This document shows positions 37,544 through 49,689 of a stretch of DNA of 64,000 nucleotides, in pieces. Every line of letters starts with the position of its first letter. Within the stretch, counting starts at the first letter, position 1. The notes under the pieces are model-generated. The model made no database searches and had not been told where the DNA came from. It was given only the letters and a program-made list of their open reading frames with translations. This DNA is from Ziziphus jujuba (taxonomy: Eukaryota; Streptophyta; Magnoliopsida; Rosales; Rhamnaceae), in contig NC_083386.1 in NCBI RefSeq assembly GCF_031755915.1, forward strand, positions 9,052,001-9,116,000, in the 5' to 3' direction. The position numbers and the translations under genes are program-made.

Positions 37544-38660
37544 CACATACCAAAAAATCTTTAACTCTGATCCGCAGAAACGTACAATTTAATTACACCC
37601 TTTTGATGTGTATGGGCTCCACAATGAAGATTTTCAGTCTTGTTGTTATCACAAAAGGTTGGGGGTATGCAGGGAGAGTGAACTAAACTGAAGGTGGTAT
37701 TGTGTTTTCTGCAATGGTTCGTCAATGCGAAGAAAGGCTGAAAGGTACGTAACCAACAAAAGAGAAAGAGAGAGGAAGACACACAGGATTCATTTAATGT
37801 GGTAGTAGGAAGAGTAAGAGAGGGGGATAGAAGTTAATGAGGGTAGATGAGAAATGAGAGATGGTAAAAAAATTTGTTTTAATATTTTCCACTTTATTCA
37901 ACAATTAATGAGAAATGAGGGTAGATGAGAAATGGGAAACTGTTACATTTATTTTACACTTTCATATCCATTTATTTAAATACTTTCCACAAGTGCACAA
38001 TTAATTCCCTCTTAACAACTCTCGTTTGGACATACTACCATGGAGCTACATTTTAAAAGTGATTGGAAGAAGCTTGCAAGCTGGGAATAGTCTATAATCT
38101 AAAACTAACTACATTTCAATGCATACCATTCAAACAAGTTCTAATGGTCAGAAACTAGAGAGCCAATATTTGAAAACTCAATTACCATCCATTTAAATTA
38201 TCATCCTTCTTATTTATTGCTTTTCCACATATCAAATAATATGGAGAATTTAATAATGAAATTGGATCCTTACACATCATATTGACACGAGAATCATGTA
38301 CAAAAACTAAAAACAAAATCTGAATTAGCAAGAGGAAATTGTACAAGTGTTTTATGAATAAAAACTAGAGAATATTACAGCTCCTACAAAAGCCTCTGTT
38401 GGTATCAATCCTGAATTGACCCAATCTTCCCCATCAATGTCAAAATCTCGAACACCAACTGGCACCACAATTGGTATAATGCCAAACTTTAGTGACAGCA
38501 TTAAAAGCATACGGGGCACCTCCACTAAAACAGAGACCGATTTGATACCTGGATGAAATCAAACGAAATATCTGTAGTTAGTTACAATATTTAGCATACA
38601 AGTTTCAAAGAAAATAATTAAACACCTAAAGTATCCATAAAGAAGTATAAAGGTTCAAAT
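36717..38660 (-). other. MULE-2 upstream segment homologous to MULE-1 29.45-31.65 kb
   Basis: Same order as in MULE-1: tandem 'tacaaatgcattttcagtaa'-like words, the 'gtggacaaattcgattgtcc' stretch, a TA microsatellite (37514-37545), the ENLHCGAHT piece (near 37570-37640, here with an insert) and the FSGGAPYAFN/DFDIDG piece (38370-38550). The insert at about 38459-38485 changes the frame relative to MULE-1 and extends an open stretch reading GIIPIVVPVGVRDFDIDGE. The product is not recognised. Confidence 0.5.
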
Positions 38661-38876
38661 CTAACAATTGAGGCAATAGCTCATATCCAGTAATATCCCT
38701 TGCTCTCTATGAATTGTATAGAACCAAAATCCAATCTCATAGACTGATTTGCTAAAGGATGCCCAAATCTCCAAAACAGCAAAAAAAGGAAGAATGTGAA
38801 AATGTTTTCCATCAAATTCTTTGGCTACTTCCTTGTTAACCTCTGCCAACCTTCCAAAGTGCAGCATCAAATTCAT
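38661..38876 (-). pseudogene. Unidentified coding-like fragment in MULE-2
   Basis: A 71-codon open stretch (MNLMLHFGRLAEVNKEVAKE, EFDGKHFHILPFFAVLEIWA) with reasonable amino-acid composition for this AT-rich region and no repeats. It is not present in MULE-1 and sits at the start of the non-shared part. I do not recognise it and cannot tell which frame was originally used. It is probably a captured exon, by analogy with its neighbours. Confidence 0.3.
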
Positions 38877-40486
38877 CCACTAGTAATCTAACAAGTACAA
38901 AACATGTAGCAGAGAATAAACTACACATCACAGATGCAACAAATCAAACAAAACATCAACATGATCAACATTCAACAATGCTTTGGAATGCCAATAACCA
39001 AAAATTAATAAAAATAAATAAATAACAAATAGTAGAAGAATAAGAAAAAGCATACCATTACACAACACAACTACAGTAATAAAAAGATAAGCAATGGCAC
39101 CAAGCAACTAAGTATAGCAAAGACATACATTAAATAAGTATCACATGCAACTACGTAAAGCAATAAATTAAATAACTATCACATGCAAAACCGTGACTAA
39201 TGAACAGTCGAAGTTTTACCCTTATTTTGCAAGAGCTCATTTGTTCTATCTATGGAGAAACCATAAACATTACTTAAATTTAATAGCATCTAGCTACCAT
39301 TTTTAGAGCCGTCAAGGAAAAGATTCATACAAATCTAAAAGACCCAAGTATCCATGCAAAACAACGTACACCTAAATGCAGATAAAAAAAATTGCCACTA
39401 CAGTATGCATCATATTTACAATACCAAATGCAAATTATCAAACACGCAGGAACCTTAAAGGCAACAGATTTTGCATCATAATTAGATGCATAACCATAGG
39501 CAACTAACCATCATTACTTAATCAATTTTTCATACCAACCACAAATTTCCAATAAATGGACAAAATTATTCTAAATTTCATAAAATGTTTTAGAGCCTTT
39601 AGCATATATGTTGAAACATTCCTTACATAATTGCCAATGAAAAGTTCACGTTAATATTCAATTTCATTTCTGCCTTGTCATTTTCTAAATAGACCTTTCA
39701 ACAAAATAACTAACAAATCTTGGGTTCTTATTCAACACATATTCCGCTCGTTAGCCTAAAGACATTTAAAAAAAATGATTACATAACCTCCTGCACCTTG
39801 ATGTCAATGGAATAGGGTAAGGCGTAAGTCTCAATGGCTCCAAAATTGTCCATGACCCTCCAAATAGAAGTTTGAAACATCCATCTTTCAGACTAACTAT
39901 TCAAAGGGCAACCTTTTCTTTTATGGAGTTGAGGAACCGTATTACAAACCCCCAACTTTAACCAGTTCAGCCATCAAGCTCAATAGGAAAAAAGGAACTC
40001 TTGTCCTAATAAAGTTAAAATTACTTTTACATATATATATATATAGATATACATAATGAACAACAGACAACAAACAACAAAAACCAAATGCAACCCCTAA
40101 ATCATCATAGGAGACGCTTTTGATGAGTGAGAAATAAGAGATACGAGAATCTAAACCTTTTGCTCGTTGGCTTTTCTCCTGAGATAGAAGAAGAACTCCA
40201 TGTAAAGTAAACAGCAGACCCAATTCCAAAAACTCCAACAGTTTCATTCACATACAATCACGATTTTCTGTTTCCTTCGACATAAAAACAGAGGGAAAAC
40301 CTTGCAAGACTCTGACTGACAGGCAAACCAATCCAAAGCTTTCGCAATGGAAGGCACAACGACCTTTAGAAATCCTCACAGAATCACATATGAAATGAAA
40401 ACCAAACAAAACGACATAGCATCAAAACAGCAAAGTGAAACGACATAGTATGTGAAATGAAAATCACATACGGAATTTTCCAGTAC
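38877..40486. other. Non-coding part of MULE-2 cargo
   Basis: AT-rich sequence, probably introns of the captured gene fragments. An acceptable branch/acceptor context exists but no further exon could be read with confidence. Frame 39942-40247 is open but unlike any domain I know. Confidence 0.4.
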
Positions 40487-40636
40487 CTGAAACCGAAAGA
40501 ACCCATTGGAGGTAGGAGGATTCAGCTTCAACTTCCCCACAGCATCTTTGATACTCTCTAATCCCTTCTCAAGCGTAAAAGCCGAGGGTAGAGTATGTGT
40601 AATGCAAGTCTCCACCACAAAATCCCCGTCCTCCAT
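40487..40636 (-). pseudogene. Captured exon like the menF/isochorismate-synthase part of PHYLLO
   Basis: A 150-nt exon in phase 0, from ATG at 40636 to a GT donor after 40487. It encodes MEDGDFVVETCITHTLPSAF, LEKGLESIKDAVGKLKLNPP and FFRFQ. From memory of the family this matches the start of the mature isochorismate-synthase-like region of plant PHYLLO/ICS (pattern: VETC.TRTLP..LTLE.GLESIKEAV..LK..PP....FRFQV), an enzyme of phylloquinone synthesis. No transit peptide, chorismate-binding core or later exon follows. It lies in the non-shared part of MULE-2, on the same strand as the transposase. Confidence 0.55.
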
Positions 40637-40894
40637 TCCCGAATCCTTGCCGATTTACATTATCAGACCGTCAAATCACACACCAAACACTACCTAAAAC
40701 AAAAATTACAAAAGCATAAGGAAAAAAATTACAGAAATAGCAAAAACAAAAAAACATAACCCTAATTTCGATTCCAACTTATCCTAAAAGCAATCAGGAA
40801 AAAAAAAAAAAAAAAAAACACCCCACAAATGTTTTAAATAAACCCTTGAAACCACTCAAATCGAAAAGTCAAAGGAAAAATGAAGCAAACAGAC

Positions 40895-41012
40895 CAGGCA
40901 TTTTATCAGAGAGGCCAAGTGAAACAGCAAGCTTAAGCATCTGCTTCCGCCATGCAGTACCACCCTTGAGCTTCGTATACAAATCCACGTCCTCCTTCTT
41001 CACAATACCCTA
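40895..41012 (-). pseudogene. Unidentified captured exon near the right end of MULE-2
   Basis: The open stretch reads GIVKKEDVDLYTKLKGGTAW then RKQMLKLAVSLGLSDKMP and ends at 'cctg|gtctgt', a plausible donor. Codon content looks genuine (few AT homopolymers). There is no ATG in frame, so the exon probably starts at an acceptor-like TAG near 41012. I do not recognise the protein. It precedes the PHYLLO-like exon in transcript direction. Confidence 0.4.
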
Positions 41013-41164
41013 ATTTCGAATTCCAAACCATCAATTTCTTTCTTTGTATGGAATTTTGGTGACCGGAGAGACGAAACGGGGCTGTTTGGCAAAAGGGCAA
41101 CTAGGTGAAGAAAGCTTGATGGATGAATGAGAAGAGATGAGTCAGCTTTAGGGAAGCATGATGA

Positions 41165-41356
41165 AGGAGAAGAGAATAGTCGGGTGAAGAAAAGAAAGAA
41201 ATAACATAAAATAAAAAAAAGTAAAAATATTTAATTTGGATATAAGGGTATTTTGGGATTATTAAAAATTGAAAGGGTAGAAAAAAAAAGATAGCAAATG
41301 AAGGAGTAAAAATCGTGAAGCTCATCCCTATGGGGGCATTGGGCCAAATTCCCCTT
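41165..41356. repeat. Putative terminal repeat of MULE-2 (right end)
   Basis: Matches 34008-34182: 'gtcgggtgaagaaaagaaag', 'attgaaagggtagaa', 'gggggcattgggccaaattccccttc'-type end. The flanking sequence at 41357 onward is unrelated to that at 34183 onward, which places the element end here. Confidence 0.5.
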
Positions 41357-41449
41357 CATATTATTATCTTTCACTTTCCTTCCTTGTTAGGACATGAGAG
41401 AGAGAGAGAGATTATTTTGAAGCCAAAAAAAAAAAAAAAAAGAAGATTA

Positions 41450-41830
41450 TTATGGTATGCCGCTAACCTTCATTGGTTGGCGATTCAGAGCCCACCATAG
41501 TTTTGGCTCTGACAAGCTGTGGCTTAAACTTGGAAGCCAAAGTGTCCCAAGAAATTGTGGCAGAAGTGAGATTCTAATCTGGCCAACAACAAATTTGGAT
41601 GACATGGAGAGCAGCAGCGTTCTTCTTCCTCCAAGCTGCGTAAATTCGGCTTCTCCTCTGTCACCTTTTTTATGATCACCACCATCTTCATGATCTTCTG
41701 CTTTTGGAGGTTGATCACTACTCGGCTCCACAATAATGTCCCAAATATGCAAGAAAAAAAAAATGAAAGAGGGACAAAGCATGAGAAAGGAATGTAATTG
41801 GAAAGTATTATGGAATCTCATAAATTTTTA
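41450..41830 (-). pseudogene. Decayed UBN2 exon 1 remnant
   Basis: On the minus strand a DIWDIIVEPSSDQPP stretch is followed in another frame by AAWRKKNAAALHVIQI, then an in-frame stop, and then WDTLASKFKP. This is the order of the UBN2/gag-like domain in exon 1 of the ankyrin-PGG family (WDV..., KKNATALHAI, AWDKL). There are at least two frame changes and a stop. No ankyrin exon follows downstream on this strand before MULE-2. Confidence 0.65.
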
Positions 41831-43060
41831 TGGAGCTCACTCTGTCTCTTTCTCTGTTTACCTCAGAGTTCGACCGCAAACCTTTAACGAAAAGTGATTT
41901 GTTCGAGAAACCTCTGGTATCGGAGAGAATGATGAAGAAAAATATAAAATAAAAAATAAAAAGGATATTTTGGTCATCTAAATTTTTATAAGATTATATA
42001 CAGTTTATTTTTACAGGCTAAAAATAACTTCTTTAATTTTTATGACTTGCAATATTATTCATTTATATATATATATATATATTTTCCCCTTCTTAACTAT
42101 TAGTACTTATTAAAAATTTAAAAATGGAGAGTTTATCAATAAGTGAATTTTATTAAATAAAAAATGATGTTAATTTTTTTAAATAAAAATGGTTTTTACG
42201 GCAAAAATGAAAGGTAATTGTCAGTTATTGTGAGCTATTGGAAACGCGGTGCTTCTTCCCACCAGAAAATTCGATCCCGAACCAAACCAAAACACTTCTA
42301 AATCTCTCGCCAACTCTCACAAAAACTAGTAGCAAACTAGAACGTCTCAAGCTTCATCACCATCACTCCTCCACTGCATATGGATACCAAAAAAGTTGAT
42401 AAGCGAGCTCTTGCAAAGAATCTTGAGATTGAAGAGGTTGAAAATACCCAAGGAAATCCAAGAATGAAAAAATATATGAAAACTCTGTCACTTAAAAAAA
42501 TAATAAACAGAGCGGAAATTTCTATCAATTTTAATCAAATCAAACACTTACGTCAATTCACCCAAAAAAAAAAAAAAAAAAAAATCCTAATGTTGGATTC
42601 ATTTCTTTCTCCAAAAATTCTCACCAAACGGCGACTAGAAATAAATAAGTAGATTGAATTCAGGCTCATCAACAAATCACCACACCCCAAGCTTGCCTGC
42701 ACTGTTTCAATTAAGCATTAGCAGCCCCAGCCCACTCTCTTTATGACCTTTGGAGATCCACCATCACTCGCTGCTATCTTCATCAATGCAACAAATAATT
42801 TATTATATCAAATGCTTCCACATATCCTCTCCCTCAAATCTCAAAGTCGTCGCGTTCATCTTCACTGCTAACTTTTTTTTTTTTTTTTTTCCTTCAGCTA
42901 TCAGAATCTTAACTATCTGATTTTAATTTTTTGGTTTGCTGAAGCTTCAGTTTGCAATTCATGGCGAGCTTGTCGAATTGTCCGTCCCTGAAGCACGGCG
43001 TTTATCTATGGTGTCGTCCCTAATTTGCGATTTCTAAATTAAATCTTAATTTGAGATAAT
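41831..43060. other. Intergenic segment with unidentified plus-strand fragments
   Basis: Mostly AT-rich, with a TA microsatellite at about 42065-42082. Two stretches look like ex-coding DNA on the plus strand. 42380-42470 encodes MDTKKVDKRALAKNLEIEEV after a C/A-rich leader, and near 42945-43020 a stretch reads HGELVELSVPEARRLSM and ends at a GT. They could be exons 1 and 2 of a broken or captured gene. Neither is recognised. Confidence 0.3.
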
Positions 43061-43739
43061 TATGAGAGTACTTGAAAACAAATAAAAAGAGACAAATTTC
43101 CCCTAAAAATATTGTTTTTAATTGTGCCCCTCTGACCAAGTTTTGTGGATCCGACACTGATTCCACAATTTGGCACCAAAATTTTTCAATTTTAGACTTG
43201 CCACCAAGTGCAGAGCAAAGATATATATATTTGATATTGAGGGTGAGGGATTAACCCAACTGCTTTTTATATATATATAATATTGACGATAGAGGATTTC
43301 TAATCGAATCATTACTAAAGAAAGCTATCCCCGCAGGGACACCAAAGATGCATTGATAAAAAGCGTCTCATGCATGGAACAATTTAAGATGATAATTATA
43401 TATTGGTGGTTGATCTTCAGCATTTGAATCTGATCAGGCCTGTAAATAAATAAATCCCCCTTTCTAATTTGCCATTCGTAGAGAAAAAAAAAAAAGAAAA
43501 AAAAAAAAAAGCGAATGAAAAGCGTTCATATGTATGTATATTAATATAATCTTAAAAATGTCTTTAGACATTAATTCCACATGAACTTTCAAATAGGCTC
43601 GATGTTATGCCCCTTGATCTCCATTATTCGAAAGAACAATTGCATACACATGAGATATTTATTCTTTACGAAACTTAACATGAAAATCCCAAACCAATTT
43701 TAATACAGGGACATTGAAAAAAAAAAAAAAAAAAGTAAC
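43061..43739. other. 3' flank of gene D
   Basis: AT-rich, with poly-A runs at about 43485-43510 and 43717-43734. No gene is supported. Polyadenylation signals of gene D would lie here (AATAAA-like words are common, so none can be singled out). Confidence 0.4.
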
Positions 43740-46403
43740 CTATTTCGAAATCTTAGCTTTCTTATCAAAGATTCCTCCTCCATAAGTAGAACGGAAAATA
43801 TCAACCAGAAGAGGAGATTGCATAAATACAAATAAAGTGGCTGGAATGCTAGCAAGACAAATAAGAGGAATGAAAATCCATGAATATCTATCCCTCAGCG
43901 CAAGGAGAAGCGTAGCACAAAAGGCTACCATCATGGAGACAATGGAGAAAGAGAGAGCGAAAAGACCAAACATCAACTTTCTAGGCAAAGATTTAAGGAA
44001 ATCTTGTTCTGCATATCTAGAGGTAAGGATTCCCAAAAACATCAACACTGAAGTAGTGGAGGAAAATAGTGATAGGGCATCTGATATTATGAAAATCTCA
44101 AATGTTTGTTTATTCAAGAAAATTGGAAACCCGGAATCCTGGTTGTTTCCTCCGGGGACTGTAAAAGCTGCAGCAAACATGATAGTAACAATGAGAGCAC
44201 CTACCACTGTACATGAAGTTGCTGTATCTTTCATCCATCTTTCTGCCTCAATCAACAAGTTTTTGTGTTCTTCAGTAAATAATTCATCTGGGGTCATATT
44301 ATTGAACATGTTTTTTTGGTTTAGAGCAAAAGGAGGCAGAATTGACTTCACCTCCTACAGAACACAAATACAAAAATGTGCCAGTGTTATCTATTATGTA
44401 TAATGTTTTTGGTATGATAATGGATTCAAGGAGATACGATTTGTTAAAACCCTGTTTCGGTATTATGTTTAGATGCACAAAAAGCTTATCGGGAGAGAGT
44501 AGACAGTTGACATCAGACTATATCTTGCCAACCCTAGCCGTACTATATAAGTATATGATTTCATTTCTAAAACAAAGCTGTAAAAAGGGCTTTGAATTTT
44601 TTTTTTTATTTTCTGATTGTATAGGGCCTTTTTTTAGATTTCTTTTTTTTTTTTTTATAAGGTAGGGTATGCAAATCGTTTTATTAAATAATTTTTTTAT
44701 GAGTCATTTTTTTTATTAAATAATTAATAATTATTTTGGAATCTGATTAATTAGAAGAGTTATAGTTCAGCATTAATGCTTGATTTTTCGATGTAGTACA
44801 AAACTTGAAATTAAAGGGAGACATTACCAAAAAGAAAAATAACGTATAATTTCATGCATACTATACTAAAATGAAAGAAAAAGACATATATAAAAAGCTT
44901 TGGGACAGAGAATATATGACCTGAAACCATTGTAATTCACTCTGCATTTGTAAAGCTGCTCCTGGAATACGATTCAGTTGTGGTTTAGGAGCCAACGTTG
45001 CTGCAATATGTAGCATGTTATAATGTTGGCGAGTACGAGTAGATATTACTGACGATTTAAATTTAAATTTATAAATAAGGCCAAAAATTTTTGGTTGACG
45101 AAATTTAATTGCATGCATAAATATGTTCGCGTCGAAGTCGTCCTGTCCCATCCCCAGCTCTGGTTTTGCGTTTAGCATACTTTTAACAAATTCTACATTC
45201 CCTCGTTCGACAGCTACAAACAGAGCTTCAATTACATGAAGTTCTTGCACTTTATTTTTATCCAAATTTTTTATCATTTCGCACATTTGGCTCAGAAGTT
45301 CTGAGGTTTGATCATGAACCAATTTCATATCATATAGGCCCTGGATTCCTGTGTTCATAGTGAAAAACAACTTCAGTTATTAAATTCTTAAAGAACATAT
45401 AAAAGGGATATTTGCATTTTAACACATATATGCCTTTTAATATGGAGTGATTGCATACATTAATTTTCTGTCTTTATTGCTAAAACACATTTAAATTTTC
45501 ACCATCGATTTACAATTTTGTTATATGATTTTTTTTTTTTTTCATTATTTTGTTTTGGATTTTTTGCTAGAAGTCAAGTCCAAAACGATCATATATAAGC
45601 TTTATGAATTTAAAATTTGTGCAAGTCACGTTGATCACTGTTAATTAGCATAAAAAAAAAATCAAATTACATATATAAGAACTTAAATAAATTGTAAATC
45701 AAAGGTTCTAGATTCTAATCTTTTAAAAACGAGACAAAAAGTGCAACCATTGCAAATTAAACTACAGAATATTTTTCTTCAAAAAAAAAAAAAGAAAACT
45801 AAAGAATATTAAAGTGCAGTTATTCTTTAATAAATAATTGGGAGGAAATAGATAAACAAAATATAAGCTAAATGTGACATACCCAAAATCTTGCGAACAT
45901 ATAATACCAGTCCCTGGATTAATTTTGACCATACTTTGGGAGATGAATCATTTCCTGTTGAATAATTAAAGATTAATTATAATATATATATATACATATA
46001 TTTATTTTTTTCATAATTTTTTACACATTGATCTGTTTCCTAATTAATGCGATCCTCTTAAAAGAACACACATAACAATGACTACTTAATAACCAGCTAT
46101 CCAATTCTTACACAACCATTTCAATTTTCATTTGTTTCTCCATTCATTGCCTACACCTTCAGAAATTATTTTTCTTATTTAAATAAAAATATAGTCACCA
46201 AGCTCCGTGGTTATGAAACTTGAAAAACTAGCCCAATTAATATATGCAATAAATTATAACTTGAGGGACCTCCATTGTAATGTTTTAAAAATAAAAATTT
46301 AAACTGTAACCATGTGACAATTCTACCATGGAGGTGGAACATTACAAATGATATCAAAGTGTACCCGTCCAAAAATGTACCAACGAGAATGTTGAACCCT
46401 TAA

Positions 46404-46678
46404 AGGTGTGGATTGTAACAAACCAGTATAGATGGGTGCGGGCCACAAGCAAGCTATGTGATATCCAATCCTACATTATATAAATATAAATCAGAGGATG
46501 GTTCAAATATAATAATAATCACTTTCATATTGCAGCAAGGACAATGGGCCTCAAGACGGGGATTGTGACAACCTGTGTGAATGGATGCGGGACACTGGCA
46601 AGCTATCTGGTATCTAATCCCACATCGTCTATGTATAAATCAAGAGATGATTCAAATATAATAATAATCACTGTTATA
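46404..46678. repeat. Two diverged ~130-bp direct repeats in intron 4 of gene D
   Basis: 46404-46537 and 46552-46678 share the order 'gtggattgtaacaaacc/ggggattgtgacaacctgt', 'gatgcgggacac', 'caagctat-tgatatccaatcc', 'tataaatca-agatg-ttcaaatata' and 'ataataatcact'. Just upstream (46340-46362) is 'tgatatcaaagtg', resembling a tRNA-Met primer site. They may be degraded LTRs of a TRIM-type element. No coding sequence is present. Confidence 0.5.
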
Positions 46679-46784
46679 ATAAAAAAATCTTTTTCAAAGC
46701 AGTTAGAAACAAGGTTCGAAAGAGCTTTAAAATTAAACACTCTTACGCGAAGGTAATTCTAGGATGGGTATCCCAAAGCGTGAT

Positions 46785-46932
46785 TGTAACAGCCCAGGCC
46801 AGCTGCATATGGATATTGTCCGCTTTGGGTCCAGCCCGCACGGTTTTGTCAAAACGCATCCACAAAGAAAAGGTATCCACACATTTATAAGTTATACTTC
46901 GTTTCCCTTTCTAACCGATGTTGGACTTCACA
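46785..46932. mobile_element. Solo LTR of a Cassandra-like TRIM element
   Basis: A 148-bp unit begins TGTAACAGCCCAGGCC and ends CCGATGTTGGACTTCACA. It is flanked by perfect 5-bp duplications GTGAT (46780-46784 and 46933-46937). The 5' words (TGTAACAGCCCA, gatattgtcc-ctttgggt) and 3' words (tatccacac-tttataa, cttcgtt, aaccgatgt-gga) resemble the LTR of plant Cassandra TRIMs as I remember it. It lies in intron 4 of gene D. No internal domain is present, so it is a solo LTR. Confidence 0.8.
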
Positions 46933-48646
46933 GTGATAGATAACCCAAAAAAAAAAAAAATTCATACTGAATATAGTGGTTAAATTAAGGATAATATCGT
47001 CAAAAAATGTCAGGTAACAGTAAATGGGTAATAAAAAAACACATAAAAACTAGATACCTAGTACGATGGTTGTACAAAAAAAACCATACAAAAACTACAT
47101 ACTAAACTGAGGACATATCGTATGTTGGGCTAACTAATGTCCAATCCCCATATCAATTACGGTGGTCAAATTGGGAATAATACTGGACAGAGGCAAGTTG
47201 TTACAAACTACTTTAAACTATAGACAATATCATCATTATTAGGCAAAATTTTATTTTAGAACTCTTTAATTTTGTCTTAGATTTCTTTTTTTTAGAAAAA
47301 TTACAATTATCTCTTTTTACTTTTCTATATTTATTAAAACATATGCATTTGTTAGCTTTCACAATTTAATTTTATAATTATAAGTGAAAATTATATTTTT
47401 ATAGTATTAATTAATCATAAAATATTAATTTTTTACTTCTTTTTGCCCTAACTATTGAAAATGATATATAAAAACTAATAAGTAAATCTATTTTGACGAT
47501 GATATAAAAAACTAAATAGAAGTAATAATGTTTTCTGAAAATATAGAATTTAAATGTAATTATAGCAAAACTGAAAATTTTTATATGAAATTCCATCTTT
47601 ATTATTTTTTATGATTATTTTGAAAGGCAGTTTTCATTATTATAATATAAGTCGGTTAAACATTAGACGTATACACGTGTACCTGTGGTCGTGCTCCCTT
47701 CACAAGTGACATGGATAGGTAGAGTATTGAATTCCGTACGGATGTTGCGACAGGAAGTAGAACCTATACATATACCTACACAAAAGAAAGTGAGATCCAT
47801 CATATATAGCTACTTGATATAATTTAGATTATTGCATTAGTGGTCTTGAAACCTCTATTTATACAGTCCTATGACGAAGATGCAATTTCTTTAAAAAACA
47901 ATAATTAATTTCAAGTTCGAAACCTTTTATATATTTTCCAGATCCAGAAAAAAAAAAACAAAAAAAAAAAAAGAGGCACATCAACTTTTATCTATGTACT
48001 TTCACCGATGTATAATAACATTAAAAAAGACAAAGAGAAACAGACAAACAAAAGAAACTTTCACAATTAAAGATTATTCACTTCGCTAGCTCGCCAATAT
48101 CGTGAACAGTTGTAAACCGAAATATTGTATTTCTTTGAGCAAATTAAAGCGATAAGAATTGAAAAATGACATTTAAAAAAAAAAAAAAAAAAAAAAAAGT
48201 GGTGTATGTACTAACAGTTATATAGCCATTGTTGCCAAAATCTGAGCCGACATCCCCGTAGAAAAGCAGAAGGAAGATTTGCCAATGCATGCACGGCCGT
48301 TCTGGTACAGCTGTCTGGAGTAGACTCTACAGTAATCGCCAGTTCTTGGTGGCTCGACAGCAGATCCAATGCAACTTCTAATATACATAGCTCAATCAAT
48401 TCAACAGCATTAATTATTAAATACTCCATTCTGTTGCAAGTTTTTTTTTTTTTTTCTTTTCAAATTCTTTTCTCAAATTTTTTTACTTGGACTTTCCCCA
48501 CCATCTAGTTATTATTATTTTTTCCCTTAAAAATTGTACCTAGGCAGGCAAGCATCCTCAATGAGCTTTTTATCCATTATAAATTTTTAATTTTAACAAG
48601 TTTCAATTCATTTTGTATATTGAGTTTTTAAAATAAAAAATGAATT

Positions 48647-48670
48647 TAGCTCTTCAAATTTGAAGAGCTA
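48647..48670. repeat. 24-bp perfect palindrome
   Basis: The sequence reads the same on both strands, with half-site TAGCTCTTCAAA. It lies in AT-rich intron 2 of gene D. It may be the fused end of a MITE or a chance hairpin. Confidence 0.6.
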
Positions 48671-49144
48671 GAAATACTATTTATATTTAATATCATATTA
48701 ATATTATTTAATATTTATCAAATTTCAAAATCATTATATTATATTAATATATTTTAATTACTATTTATTGTTAAAAAAACAAAAAAAAAATAAACATAAC
48801 AATAAATATTTATTAAAAAAATAAAAATAAAATAATAATAAAGAATATTATTGGAAGAAATTTTAAAATTATATTATTTAGATTTAAAAATGCTCTCAAT
48901 TATAAAAGATATTTATATTTTAAGAATTCTTTGGAAATACGGAGTGCAATTTTGGGTTGTACAGGCTGGTCCAAGTTGAAAAGTTTGGACTCGAACGGGT
49001 TCAGGCTGGAAAATTTCGGGCTGCAAGGGAATTCGGGCCAGACTACGCCAATGTTTAAATTTAAAGGTCTTCTGTCTGGAACTATAGGTACCTAGTTGGG
49101 TTTGAGGTTCAGGTATTGGATTTGGGCTTTGTATATAACGCATA

Positions 49145-49215
49145 GGTCTGAATGTAGAGTCCAAAATTTGAATTTTTTTTTTTTTTCTCTCTTTTGATAA
49201 TCCCAAAATTTTGTT

Positions 49216-49246
<31 letters not shown>

Positions 49247-49658
49247 TGCTTAGAATATCTTTCATAATGAAATAAAAATAATAATTTAACTTATCATATT
49301 TTCAATGTAAACAATATGACAAACAATAAATAATACAACATGAAATATAATAAATATTTTACAATAAACGTAATAAAAATAGAAAAAAATTATAAAATTA
49401 AATCAAGCTACTTAATTAAGTTGGGCTTCGGATAGCCTGATGAGTAATTCAATGGACAAAATTTGGGCCTCATCTATATTAAAATTTAAAACTCCAGCTT
49501 AACCCAAAAACAAATTGAGCTGACTTGGGCTTGAGCTAAATTGAGACAGGGCTTGTTTGTGTAGGTTAGGTTGCCCTTTGCACTTTTGAGTGTTTTTCTT
49601 TTTTCTTTTTTTTAGCTTTTAATAGGCAAGAATACCTATTTATCATTTGAAACAATAC

Positions 49659-49689
<31 letters not shown>

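Larger units (their letters stand above)
35002..41356 (-). mobile_element. MULE-2: related Mutator-like element, left end lost, different cargo
   Basis: 35002-38622 is homologous to 27754-31650 of MULE-1 (transposase N-terminal and middle parts plus upstream segment). From 38622 the two diverge completely, and they become similar again only over the last ~180 bp (41165-41356). Between these lie other exon fragments (38661-38876, 40487-40636, about 40895-41012). The catalytic domain after 'AFISDR', the SWIM finger and the knuckle are missing because the element breaks at 35002. It is not able to make its own transposase. Confidence 0.6.

Noticed and set aside
44342..44665. 107-aa plus-strand frame
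   Set aside because: Lies over the intron 6/exon 7 border of gene D on the wrong strand, ends in Phe runs, no domain.
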